A stretch of DNA of 8,309 bases from Nitrospinota bacterium (lineage in GTDB: Bacteria > Nitrospinota > Nitrospinia > SZUA-224): NCBI GenBank assembly GCA_016212345.1, contig JACRGM010000096.1:1-8309 (forward strand), written 5' to 3'. Position numbers and translations under genes: made by a program. The notes under the pieces are model-generated. The model was not told where the DNA came from. It saw only the letters and a list, made by a program, of their open reading frames with translations, and ran no database searches. Positions 1-5,638 of this stretch are shown here, piece by piece (position 1 is the stretch's first letter; every line of letters starts with the position of its first letter).

Positions 1-2
1 AG

Positions 3-389
3 GATGAATATAAGAGGAGGATTGGCCCCAAGGGCATGACAGTACTCTACTGGGGTCAAAGATATATAAAGAAGGAATCGTTAGATGACTCTATTGAGTA
101 TATAACCAGATTTTATGATAGACGAATATCTCTTCCTGAACCAGAGATCAGTTATTATTTATTTAGAACTACAATAGCGGGGTATTATTCGCTGGATTAT
201 TATAAGGAAAATGGGTTTGAGTATTGTGTGATTGCCCCAGTATTTTCCAATACAACAGATGTCAGAGAGGATTTTAATGATGTCATAGAATTTTATCAAT
301 TGCTGGATAAAACTGGTAAACTTATAAAGGAATTCAAACCAAATATTAGAAGAGGTGGGCCGGTTATAAAGATATATAAGATAAGCTAA
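3..389 (+). CDS. C-terminal fragment of a probable membrane glycosyltransferase (GT39/ArnT-like), cut by the window edge
   Basis: The frame is open from base 3 to a TAA at 387-389 (128 residues visible). The first ATG at 36 is internal: the codons before it are open and no Shine-Dalgarno site fits, so the gene starts outside the window. The visible part is soluble, with no membrane segment. It ends in a pattern I associate with the periplasmic tails of dolichyl-phosphate-mannose or ArnT-type glycosyltransferases: a 'GFEYCVI' beta strand, a stretch with a helix 'IEFYQLLDKTGKLIKEF', then a terminal 'GGPVIKIYKIS'. In such enzymes the N-terminal membrane part would carry the catalytic site and this tail would cap it; none of that is visible here. 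The assignment is by memory of the tail pattern and is tentative; it could be another large membrane protein of the cell envelope. Confidence 0.5.
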   Translation, partial: DEYKRRIGPKGMTVLYWGQRYIKKESLDDSIEYITRFYDRRISLPEPEISYYLFRTTIAGYYSLDYYKENGFEYCVIAPVFSNTTDVREDFNDVIEFYQLLDKTGKLIKEFKPNIRRGGPVIKIYKIS

Positions 390-492
390 GGTAAAAGGGT
401 CAACCTGAAATAACCCTTGACTACAATCAGCTAATTTGCTATTTTTATTTTATATATGCAATCACTACTGTCTCGTTGTTTGATATTAAGAA

Positions 493-521
493 TTGTGTAA
501 CTTCATTAAAAACAGTATATT
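493..521 (+). promoter_or_regulatory. possible sigma70-type promoter for the radical SAM gene
   Basis: TTGTGT at 493-498 is followed after 17 bases by TATATT at 516-521. This is a reasonable, not strong, match to -35/-10 elements. It lies in the 390-621 gap, which is otherwise AT-rich and without a gene. Transcription from it would begin near 528 and pass through the hairpin at 573-604 before reaching the ATG at 622. Confidence 0.35.
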
Positions 522-572
522 AAGTCAAAAAATGAGCGTAATCGAGTAGTGAGAATTTATATAAAGCTGGGT

Positions 573-604
573 GGCATGGACAAACTTGTTTGTCCGTGCC
601 TTTT
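573..604 (+). terminator. strong hairpin with T tail; palindromic repeat or Rho-independent terminator
   Basis: GGCATGGACAAA (573-584) pairs with TTTGTCCGTGCC (589-600) around a CTTG loop; the only imperfection is one G:T wobble. TTTT follows at 601-604. The structure meets the usual form of an intrinsic terminator and could end transcription of the left-edge gene. It lies only 18 bases before the ATG of the next gene and downstream of a possible promoter, so it could instead act as a leader attenuator. The GC-rich palindrome in AT-rich surroundings also looks like a dispersed repeat, like others in this window. Confidence 0.6.
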
Positions 605-621
605 AGTTTTCAGAGGAATAT

Positions 622-861
622 ATGATCGTTCTAGTTTACACATATACAAGTCCTTATCCTTACCATAAAATGATACCTTTATCTATTGTGTCGCTAGGGT
701 GTTATCTGGAACAGAAAGGTATAGAGGTGGAATATTTTGATGAAAGAATTCACAATAAACAGAGATTATTTGATTTTATAAAGAAAAAACCTGTACTTGT
801 GGGTTTTTCAGCAATGACATGTTATCAAATTAAAAGTTCCTTAAACCTTGCAAAAAAATAA
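622..861 (+). CDS. B12-binding domain half of a frameshifted B12-dependent radical SAM protein
   Basis: This is the N-terminal 79 residues of a cobalamin-binding radical SAM protein; its partner half follows in another frame. The start ATG at 622 has a GAGG-type ribosome site at 613-616. The sequence shows the Rossmann-like B12-binding pattern: a first strand 'MIVLVYTYTS', then 'PLSIVSLGCYLEQKGIEV' and the strand 'VGFSAMTCYQI'. Such domains hold cobalamin next to the radical SAM core. The reading ends at a TAA (859-861) immediately after an A7 run. If reading shifts back one base there, it continues into 'IRRINKDIPLVWGGIHPS', the expected next strand and glycine loop of the same domain. So this is not a free-standing small protein but part of a split gene with a total of about 494 residues. 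A B12-ligating DxHxxG motif is not seen, as in many members of the family. Confidence 0.8.
   Translation: MIVLVYTYTSPYPYHKMIPLSIVSLGCYLEQKGIEVEYFDERIHNKQRLFDFIKKKPVLVGFSAMTCYQIKSSLNLAKK
850..861 (+). other. frame disruption: A7 slippery run directly before a stop codon
   Basis: In the upstream frame the codons are GCA AAA AAA TAA. The bases 852-858 form A AAA AAA, the X XXY YYZ format used in -1 ribosomal frameshifting. Slipping back one base at 858 gives ATA AGA AGG and continues the B12-binding domain without loss or gain of a residue. An eight-A run would give the same protein by normal reading, so a one-base deletion, or a homopolymer sequencing error, explains it equally well. I see no upstream Shine-Dalgarno-like stimulator and no clear downstream hairpin, which favours deletion or error over programmed shifting. 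Confidence 0.8.
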
Positions 862-911
862 GAAGGATAAATAAAGATATTCCGCTGGTCTGGGGCGGGA
901 TACATCCTTCA

Positions 912-2105
912 ATGTGCATAGAACAGACCATGGAATCTCCTTTAGTTGACTATATAATCAAGAAAGAGGGAGAGGAAACATTATATGAATTAACTAAATA
1001 CCTGATGGGAGAGAGTGATAAAGAACTGCCCCAGATAAAAGGTGTATGCTGGCGGGAAAAAGATAGGGTTATTATTAATGAGGACAGGGAGTTTGTGGAT
1101 ATAAACACCCTTCCTTTTCCATATTCCACGGAAAAGACCCGGGAATTTTTAATAACATACAGGACTTTTTCTACAAATTATTCTTTAAAAACAGTAGAAC
1201 CAGTTGTAATGGAACTCTCGAGGGGATGTCCGTATAGCTGCAAGTTCTGCTATAACAGATTTTTTAGCAAGAATATAGCAAGGATCAAGTCAATAGATAA
1301 AATCGAAAAAGAGCTTACAATATTAAAAGATAAATATAATATAAAAGAAGTTGGGTTTTATGATGACTCACTTTGTGGTGGGAATCGAAAAAGAATTGAA
1401 GAACTTTGTGAATTACTACAAAAACTAGGATTAAAATGGCAGTCAGCTATCAGAGCCAATTATATAGATGACAAGATGGCAGAAAGGCTTGAAAAGAGTA
1501 ACTGCCACCATGTCTTTATCGGCTTGGAGTCTAATAATGACAGGATTTTAAAAAAATTTAACAAAGGATATACAAGTGAAATAGTTTACAGGGCGGTCAG
1601 GACTTTAAGAAAGTACAAGATATATGTCTCTTATTCTGTTATAATTGGTTATCCGGGTGAAACTAGGGAGGATTTGAATAATTTACTAGATTTTGTAGAT
1701 GAGGTCAGGGAGCTCCATCCCAATTCTGGCATAGCGGTGCAGCCATTCTTACCTCTGCCCGGTACGGATTTATATCAAGAAAGCATTGATTTAGGTTTCA
1801 CCCCACCCTCAAAACTGGAGGACTGGGCAGATTTTGCTCATGATGAATTTAAAGCACCATGGGTATCCTATTATAAAGACTTATCAGCAATCTATCTGGT
1901 TACTTATGTGGGTTTCAGATATAAATGGTATTTGAAAAACTCAAAGATAGCATTCATATATTATTTATTCCATAAAATCTCTCTCTGGCGCTGGGAAAAG
2001 AGATATTTTAGCTTCTATTTTGAAGGGATAATGTTTAAATTATATAAGAAATTCGGAAAACCTTTTATTTATATTCAGAGACAATTAGAAAATCTGTATC
2101 TGTAA
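912..2105 (+). CDS. radical SAM core half of the frameshifted B12-binding radical SAM protein
   Basis: The ATG at 912 is only the first ATG in this frame. No ribosome site suits it and the homologous sequence runs back to about 858, so the protein is best read as the continuation of the ORF at 622. After the end of the B12 domain ('GGIHPS', then 'VDYIIKKEGEETLYEL') comes the radical SAM core. Its iron-sulfur motif CxxxCxxC is in 'GCPYSCKFCYN' at 1227-1250 (Cys 203, 207 and 210 of the joined product). The core continues with 'EVGFYDDSL', 'FIGLESNN' and 'VIIGYPGE', and there is a C-terminal basic-aromatic tail. The [4Fe-4S] cluster would cleave S-adenosylmethionine, and the cobalamin usually serves methyl transfer or related chemistry. 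Automated labels such as BchE-like are common for this family, but the substrate cannot be read from sequence. The left neighbour suggests envelope or glycan chemistry, which is weak support only. Confidence 0.85.
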   Translation: MCIEQTMESPLVDYIIKKEGEETLYELTKYLMGESDKELPQIKGVCWREKDRVIINEDREFVDINTLPFPYSTEKTREFLITYRTFSTNYSLKTVEPVVMELSRGCPYSCKFCYNRFFSKNIARIKSIDKIEKELTILKDKYNIKEVGFYDDSLCGGNRKRIEELCELLQKLGLKWQSAIRANYIDDKMAERLEKSNCHHVFIGLESNNDRILKKFNKGYTSEIVYRAVRTLRKYKIYVSYSVIIGYPGETREDLNNLLDFVDEVRELHPNSGIAVQPFLPLPGTDLYQESIDLGFTPPSKLEDWADFAHDEFKAPWVSYYKDLSAIYLVTYVGFRYKWYLKNSKIAFIYYLFHKISLWRWEKRYFSFYFEGIMFKLYKKFGKPFIYIQRQLENLYL

Positions 2106-2121
2106 CTGTAACTGTAACTGT
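2094..2121 (+). repeat. hexamer repeat CTGTAA across the stop codon
   Basis: CTGTAT at 2094 is followed by CTGTAA at 2100, 2106 and 2112 and a partial copy at 2118. Each TAA is in the frame of the radical SAM gene, so the array supplies three stop codons in a row. It probably arose by replication slippage at the gene end. Confidence 0.8.
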
Positions 2122-2149
2122 CTATCCATAATAATCGATAAGAAGTTTT

Positions 2150-2193
2150 AAATCAAAATGCACCTGTCTGCCACAGGCAGGAAAATCAAAATG
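2150..2193. repeat. short palindromic element with 11-bp flanking direct repeats
   Basis: CCTGTCTG (2163-2170) pairs with CAGGCAGG (2174-2181) across CCA, with one G:T wobble. The exact 11-mer AAATCAAAATG occurs on both sides, at 2150-2160 and 2183-2193. A palindrome bracketed by direct repeats is what an insertion with target duplication leaves. CCTGYCTGCC-type palindromes are, from memory, frequent in genomes of uncultured bacteria. There is no T tract, so it is not a standard terminator. The rest of the 2106-2254 gap shows no gene and no clear promoter. Confidence 0.65.
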
Positions 2194-2240
2194 TAATGTG
2201 TAATTTATTATCTGAAAATCTATATTGCTGTTTAGATAAA

Positions 2241-2249
2241 AGGGGGTGG
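2241..2249 (+). promoter_or_regulatory. ribosome binding site that decides the hicB start
   Basis: AGGGGGTGG at 2241-2249 lies at a normal distance before the ATG at 2255. A GTG at 2246 is inside this purine-rich site and so is unlikely to be the start. Confidence 0.65.
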
Positions 2250-2254
2250 TTAAA

Positions 2255-2476
2255 ATGTATAGGGTAACAGGATATATTGAAAAAGATCCAGAAACTGGAC
2301 TATATGTAGCGGTTGTTCCAGGGATCCCCGGCGCTCATACTCAAGCCAAGACTTTAGATGAACTTCAAAAGAACCTTAAAGAGGTAGTTGAATTATGTTT
2401 GGAGGAAATGGATCCAGAAACAAAGAAACAATTACCTGAATTCGTGGGAATTCAACAAGTTGAGGTGGCAAGTTGA
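2255..2476 (+). CDS. hicB: HicB-family antitoxin
   Basis: A 73-residue protein with the HicB-like antitoxin pattern (UPF0150, partial RNase H-like fold): 'YRVTGYIEKDPETGLYVA', the loop 'VPGIPGAHTQAKTLDELQ', and helix 'NLKEVVELCLEE'. HicB binds and neutralises the HicA mRNA interferase. The ATG at 2255 was chosen over the GTG at 2246 because of the ribosome site at 2241-2249. The protein ends soon after the fold ('FVGIQQVEVAS') and has no C-terminal helix-turn-helix or ribbon-helix-helix domain, so DNA-binding autoregulation, known in longer HicBs, is not evident. Its TGA overlaps the start of hicA by four bases (TTGA), which implies coupled translation. The order antitoxin then toxin is the reverse of the E. 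coli hicAB order but is common elsewhere. Confidence 0.9.
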   Translation: MYRVTGYIEKDPETGLYVAVVPGIPGAHTQAKTLDELQKNLKEVVELCLEEMDPETKKQLPEFVGIQQVEVAS

Positions 2477-2706
2477 GTAAGCTTCAGATCATTGACGCTA
2501 AAAGAATGGAAAGGTTGTTATTTCTGTTAGGTTTTAAAAGGATTCGTCAGAAGGGAAGTCACATATTTTACAAACATCTTGATGGAAGAAATACAACTGT
2601 TCCACATCACAAAGGAAGAGTTTTGGCCCGTCCTTTGATAAGAGAGATTTTACGGGAAATAGAAATTACCGTTGACGACTATAATAAGTATTTAGAAAGA
2701 TTATGA
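2473..2706 (+). CDS. hicA: HicA-family toxin, mRNA interferase
   Basis: A 77-residue protein matching the HicA/YcfA family, a small dsRBD-like fold that cleaves mRNA. The diagnostic parts are all there: an N-terminal helix with 'MERLLFLLGFKRIRQKGSH', in which the His of G-S-H is the expected catalytic residue, then 'HIFYKH', the strand 'TTVPHHKGR', and 'LIREILREIEI', which matches the family's final helix. Length is typical. The start is a TTG at 2473, with GAGGTGG at 2462-2468 as ribosome site, overlapping the hicB stop. The ATG at 2506 is too late because it would remove the N-terminal helix. The toxin appears intact. Such pairs help plasmid or island maintenance or stress response; here the pair sits in a repeat-rich accessory stretch. 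Confidence 0.92.
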   Translation: MSKLQIIDAKRMERLLFLLGFKRIRQKGSHIFYKHLDGRNTTVPHHKGRVLARPLIREILREIEITVDDYNKYLERL

Positions 2707-2767
2707 CTAAGTACTTTATTTGGCTAAACAATTACATAAATAATTACCTATTACGGCATATAATATA

Positions 2768-2785
2768 CGCAACCTAAAGGTTGCG
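2768..2785. repeat. short perfect palindrome CGCAACCT/AGGTTGCG
   Basis: CGCAACCT (2768-2775) and AGGTTGCG (2778-2785) are perfect inverted copies two bases apart, in an AT-rich gap between convergent genes. The following 'GCTACC' makes it look like the dispersed 'gcaacc...ggttgcggctacc' type of repeat I recall from metagenomic contigs. No T tract follows, so a terminator role is only possible. Confidence 0.55.
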
Positions 2786-2830
2786 GCTACCGATTCTCTG
2801 AAATCAGTTTGAACTTACCATGGGCCAGTA

Positions 2831-2844
2831 TGCCCACATGGGCA
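2831..2844. repeat. small inverted repeat TGCCCA/TGGGCA
   Basis: TGCCCA (2831-2836) and TGGGCA (2839-2844) are separated by CA. The arms are short and could be chance. It lies between the two larger palindromes of the same convergent gap. Confidence 0.3.
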
Positions 2845-2913
2845 AACAAATCATGTTTGGTCTGGGTATGTACGAAATACTAAAGTTAATTGTAGTAAAA
2901 TCAATTGGTTAGT

Positions 2914-2951
2914 CCCCTCTCCCCATAGGAGAGAGGGCTAAGGTGAGGGGG
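2914..2951. repeat. palindromic element CCCTCTCCCC-type, second copy of a dispersed repeat
   Basis: CCCTCTCCCC (2915-2924), loop ATA, then GGAGAGAGGG (2928-2937) form a ten-pair stem with one C-A mismatch, followed by CTAAGGTGAGGGGG. The same core and the same flanking GGTGAGGGG occur in reverse orientation at 3971-4005 inside the 887-residue gene, so this is one repeat family with at least two copies in the window. It lies just past the stop of the minus-strand gene and may also end transcription from both sides. Confidence 0.7.
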
Positions 2952-2961
2952 AAAACATGCG

Positions 2962-5625
2962 TCAGGGCTGGGGAGTTGAAACACTAGCTTCATACCAGAC
3001 CCAGATAGGTGAACTCCAGGCCATCTCATTATCCTTCTGGGTCACTCGAATATAATAGAAATTCTCTCCTTGATCTATCTCATGATCAGTAAACTTGAAC
3101 TGGGAGATGGTAGATATACCCTCTTCCTTTTTATATATCTCCCTATTATTTCTTATAATCTCCACCTTATCTAACGGGCTTGTACCAATCACCTTAACCA
3201 CAATAATGGGATGGCTATCGGTTCTGTATTCCTCTCCCATTAAATGATTATCCATCCTGAAATCAAGGACTATCTTTTCTCCTGTAGTTGCATAACAATG
3301 TCGCTTCTTAAGGGCTTCATATATCCCATCCCTACTTAAATCCTTTGCGTATACACCGGTCAGACCCAAATGCTTGTGGTCAGAGCTCCCCACTACCCCC
3401 ATCTTATACCCCTTTGCTAACACATCCTGGACAAATCTCCCCTTTACCATCTGGTCAGTACTTAATGGGCCATTATAATATTCATATCCACCCCTATGTG
3501 ATTGGAATATCTCTACCACAGGCTGAAGTTCAGCATCATAGGGGATCCAGTCATAAGGAAAGAGCTTATCTGCAGGCTGATGAGGAATAGCAATGGCATC
3601 AATCCCTTTTAGCTCTTTCCATAGTTCCAGTGGGGTGTTGAAGCGTCTATCGGTGGTTCTAATAATAGGGCCATCACCCTTGTAGATTATTTGTTGGTGT
3701 CCATAATAGTGGCTCCATTCATAACCATGAAGGGTAGTAAATAGACCGTCTATATTGAAAAAATCATCTATCTTCTTTCTTTTGTGCCATAAATAATCGG
3801 TATGTGCACCGGTATGGTCTGTTATAGATAAGAAATCAGCCCCAACCACATCGTGATAGAATCTTATCTTATCCTCTAAAGATCCGTCTTGGGCCATAAA
3901 GCATGCTGAGATCTCTGAATGGACATGCGTATCTCCAAAGAAGAGATGGTATTTTTCCTCTGAAAATAACCCCTCACCCTTGCCCTCTCCCCTTTGGGGA
4001 GAGGGTACTGATAATTGAATTTCCTCTGAAAATACCTTTTTCAGGGCAGGTACAAGGCCTGCCCCTACATATAACCCCCTCCCCCTTGAGAGGTGGGGCC
4101 ATGGTGGGGGTGATTCAAGGGCTACTTTATTAAAGAATATCTCTTCCTTAAGTAAAAGACCCCAGAATAGATTATAGTTTATCTTTACAATCCTTCGGCC
4201 ATCACCCTGCCAGAATACCCATAACTGGCCATTCTTGTCTATACAGCCGCTGGCCCTATCACTTCCACCATCACTGGGGAATAGTCTAACTGGAGATGAC
4301 CATCCCCCATCAATGAGTGATGTCCTATATACCTCCCAATACCTCCCCCCTCCTTCACCCTCTGTAAAAACCCGAAAGAGTAATATGGGGAACCCATCTG
4401 AGGCTAAGAGCAATTCAGGAGATTCCACATACCTACTTCCCATAAGAGAGCTATCAAGGATATATGTTGAGGTATCACCAAATCTCTTTAAACAAATAAA
4501 TACCTCTTTCCGTAGATTAAAAGACCCTCTCTTCTGCAGACTCATTATCTGATTCCAATTAGGTAATACCCTCTCCCATACAATCCATAGTTGATCATCA
4601 TTACCTATAGCTAATCTGACATTCATATCGTATGAAGGATCTATTGTTATATTTATCTCTTTAGAAAGATCCTTTCCATCAAATGAAGATAGATATATAT
4701 CATAATTATCCTCTTGATAACCATCCCATCCGATCCATAATCTCCCCTCTTGATCAAAGACCAAGGACGGATTCCAGTTTGATCCCTTATCAGTAACAAG
4801 TATATCCCCTGACCATGTTCCCTTATCTTTATCTCTGCATTTGAGGTATATCTGAAAACCGTCATCTCTGTATCCCTGCCATGCAATACATAACCCCCCT
4901 CTCCTTTTATTTACAGCAACTGCAGGGCTCAAGATCGGTGTCTCTCCCCTGATTATAATCTCCTCTTTTTCCCATTGGTTCTTATCATACCTCCTCCCGT
5001 ATAAGGTCCAATATCTATCTCTCTTGTCTACCCAGAATATAGATATCCCTCCCTCAGCTTCATCAATAATTAATGGATAAAGATATTCTCCATATTCCGG
5101 GCTCACCTGCATCTCTCTTGACCACTCCCTTCCATCAAAATATCTTGCATATATGATATCTCCATGACCATCAAGATAAGATAACCATGATATCCATATA
5201 TTACCATCTCTATCACAAACCGTTGAAGGATAGTCTTCTGGGGATGTATTGTCAGTAAGTCGAGATACCCCAGACCCAGAGAGGATATCTGGTGGCCGTT
5301 TGACAGAAACCGTCTTCAAGTATCCCCTTGCACGGTCAAATATCTCTTTTGACTCTTTGATCTTTCCCTGTTGAGCAGTTCTTATACCTTTAGTAAAGAG
5401 CCCTTCAGCCTCACTTACATCGTAACCAGCTAATAATTTCTCTATATAGAGATCTTGAAACTGGAACATATCATCATTCAAAAAGGTGTTTATAACCAGG
5501 TTATCATCATAGAGGGATGGGTTGTTAAGAGAGATGAGATATAACCAAATCCCTATTGAAAGAAGGATTATTAATAATATGGCCAGGAGCAGGAGGATGT
5601 AGTGATTTAGAGGTCTTTTCTTCAT
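2962..5625 (-). CDS. membrane-anchored beta-propeller / PHP-domain (DUF3604-like) metallohydrolase
   Basis: An 887-residue protein. The ATG at 5625 has AAAGGAGA at 5634-5641 as ribosome site. Residues 9-31 form one hydrophobic segment after 'MKKR', so the rest should lie outside the membrane. Residues 68-104 resemble one TPR-like helical hairpin. From about 120 to 490 comes a series of propeller-like repeats, each with an 'IWISW', 'IAWQGYRDD' or 'IGWDGYQED' strand and a '.IYL..FDG..WS' ending. From 558 a PHP-type hydrolase domain follows: 'GDTHVHSE' (His567, His569), 'SITDH' (Asp603, His604), 'HGYEW' (Glu636), 'IPHQ' (His682), and 'GSSDH' (Asp749, His750), all likely metal ligands, then a small C-terminal beta domain. 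PHP domains hydrolyse phosphoesters or related bonds; the substrate here is unknown. Residues about 505-553 are translated palindromic repeats acting as linker between the domains. It is divergent from the GH9-like gene. Confidence 0.82.
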   Translation of the reverse strand: MKKRPLNHYILLLLAILLIILLSIGIWLYLISLNNPSLYDDNLVINTFLNDDMFQFQDLYIEKLLAGYDVSEAEGLFTKGIRTAQQGKIKESKEIFDRARGYLKTVSVKRPPDILSGSGVSRLTDNTSPEDYPSTVCDRDGNIWISWLSYLDGHGDIIYARYFDGREWSREMQVSPEYGEYLYPLIIDEAEGGISIFWVDKRDRYWTLYGRRYDKNQWEKEEIIIRGETPILSPAVAVNKRRGGLCIAWQGYRDDGFQIYLKCRDKDKGTWSGDILVTDKGSNWNPSLVFDQEGRLWIGWDGYQEDNYDIYLSSFDGKDLSKEINITIDPSYDMNVRLAIGNDDQLWIVWERVLPNWNQIMSLQKRGSFNLRKEVFICLKRFGDTSTYILDSSLMGSRYVESPELLLASDGFPILLFRVFTEGEGGGRYWEVYRTSLIDGGWSSPVRLFPSDGGSDRASGCIDKNGQLWVFWQGDGRRIVKINYNLFWGLLLKEEIFFNKVALESPPPWPHLSRGRGLYVGAGLVPALKKVFSEEIQLSVPSPQRGEGKGEGLFSEEKYHLFFGDTHVHSEISACFMAQDGSLEDKIRFYHDVVGADFLSITDHTGAHTDYLWHKRKKIDDFFNIDGLFTTLHGYEWSHYYGHQQIIYKGDGPIIRTTDRRFNTPLELWKELKGIDAIAIPHQPADKLFPYDWIPYDAELQPVVEIFQSHRGGYEYYNGPLSTDQMVKGRFVQDVLAKGYKMGVVGSSDHKHLGLTGVYAKDLSRDGIYEALKKRHCYATTGEKIVLDFRMDNHLMGEEYRTDSHPIIVVKVIGTSPLDKVEIIRNNREIYKKEEGISTISQFKFTDHEIDQGENFYYIRVTQKDNEMAWSSPIWVWYEASVSTPQP
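3954..4034 (-). repeat. palindromic element inserted in frame, with 15-bp flanking direct repeats
   Basis: TTTCCTCTGAAAATA occurs exactly at 3954-3968 and 4020-4034. Between the copies lies a palindrome: CCCTCTCCCC (3983-3992), TTT, GGGGAGAGGG (3996-4005), ten perfect pairs, with CCCCTCACCC before it. Copy plus element add 66 bp, exactly 22 codons, so the host gene stays open and shows 'FSEE' twice (residues 532-535 and 554-557). The core is shared with 2914-2951. Confidence 0.8.
4044..4064 (-). repeat. palindromic repeat GGGCAGG/CCTGCCC inside the coding region
   Basis: GGGCAGG (4044-4050) pairs with CCTGCCC (4058-4064). On the minus strand it is read as 'GLYVGAGLVPAL', a peptide I recall as a recurring artefact-like translation of a dispersed repeat. 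It lies next to two other repeats in the linker of the 887-residue protein. Confidence 0.6.
4074..4112 (-). repeat. C-rich/G-rich repeat, third element in the interdomain linker
   Basis: A C-rich arm (4075-4086) and a G-rich arm (4093-4110) can pair loosely. The run is read as 'SPPPWPHLSRGRG' in the minus-strand protein. Its base composition is unlike the AT-rich surroundings and like the adjacent repeats, so it is probably another member of the dispersed set. No clear flanking direct repeat was found for it. Confidence 0.5.
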
Positions 5626-5638
5626 CTTATATTTCTCC

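Noticed and set aside
395..418. Possible terminator AAGGGT / ACCCTT after the left-edge gene
   Set aside because: The stem is six pairs with a twelve-base loop and no T tract follows.
462..552. Inverted repeat TCACTACT / AGTAGTGA with a 75-base spacer
   Set aside because: Arms are 8 bases in AT-rich sequence and the spacer is long; chance cannot be excluded and no function is suggested.
2820..2912. A 30-codon ORF (MGQYAHMGKQ...) in the convergent gap
   Set aside because: It has no ribosome site, an in-frame stop lies shortly upstream, and it matches no family I know. It could be a decayed gene end, but chance is as likely.
3345..3590. Plus-strand ORF of 81 codons
   Set aside because: It lies opposite the conserved PHP domain and has a shadow-type composition.
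573..4112. CRISPR array formed by the palindromes
   Set aside because: The palindromes differ in sequence and are irregularly spaced; there are no uniform repeats and spacers.
3903..4133. Plus-strand ORF of 76 codons
   Set aside because: It is a translation of the repeat cluster on the other strand ('PHPCPLPFGERV'-type), not a gene.
4235..4552. Plus-strand ORF of 105 codons
   Set aside because: It is antisense to the propeller repeats, with no ribosome site and no recognisable domain.
4653..4886. Minus-strand ORF of 77 codons in another frame of the 887-residue gene
   Set aside because: It is fully inside the conserved propeller coding frame.
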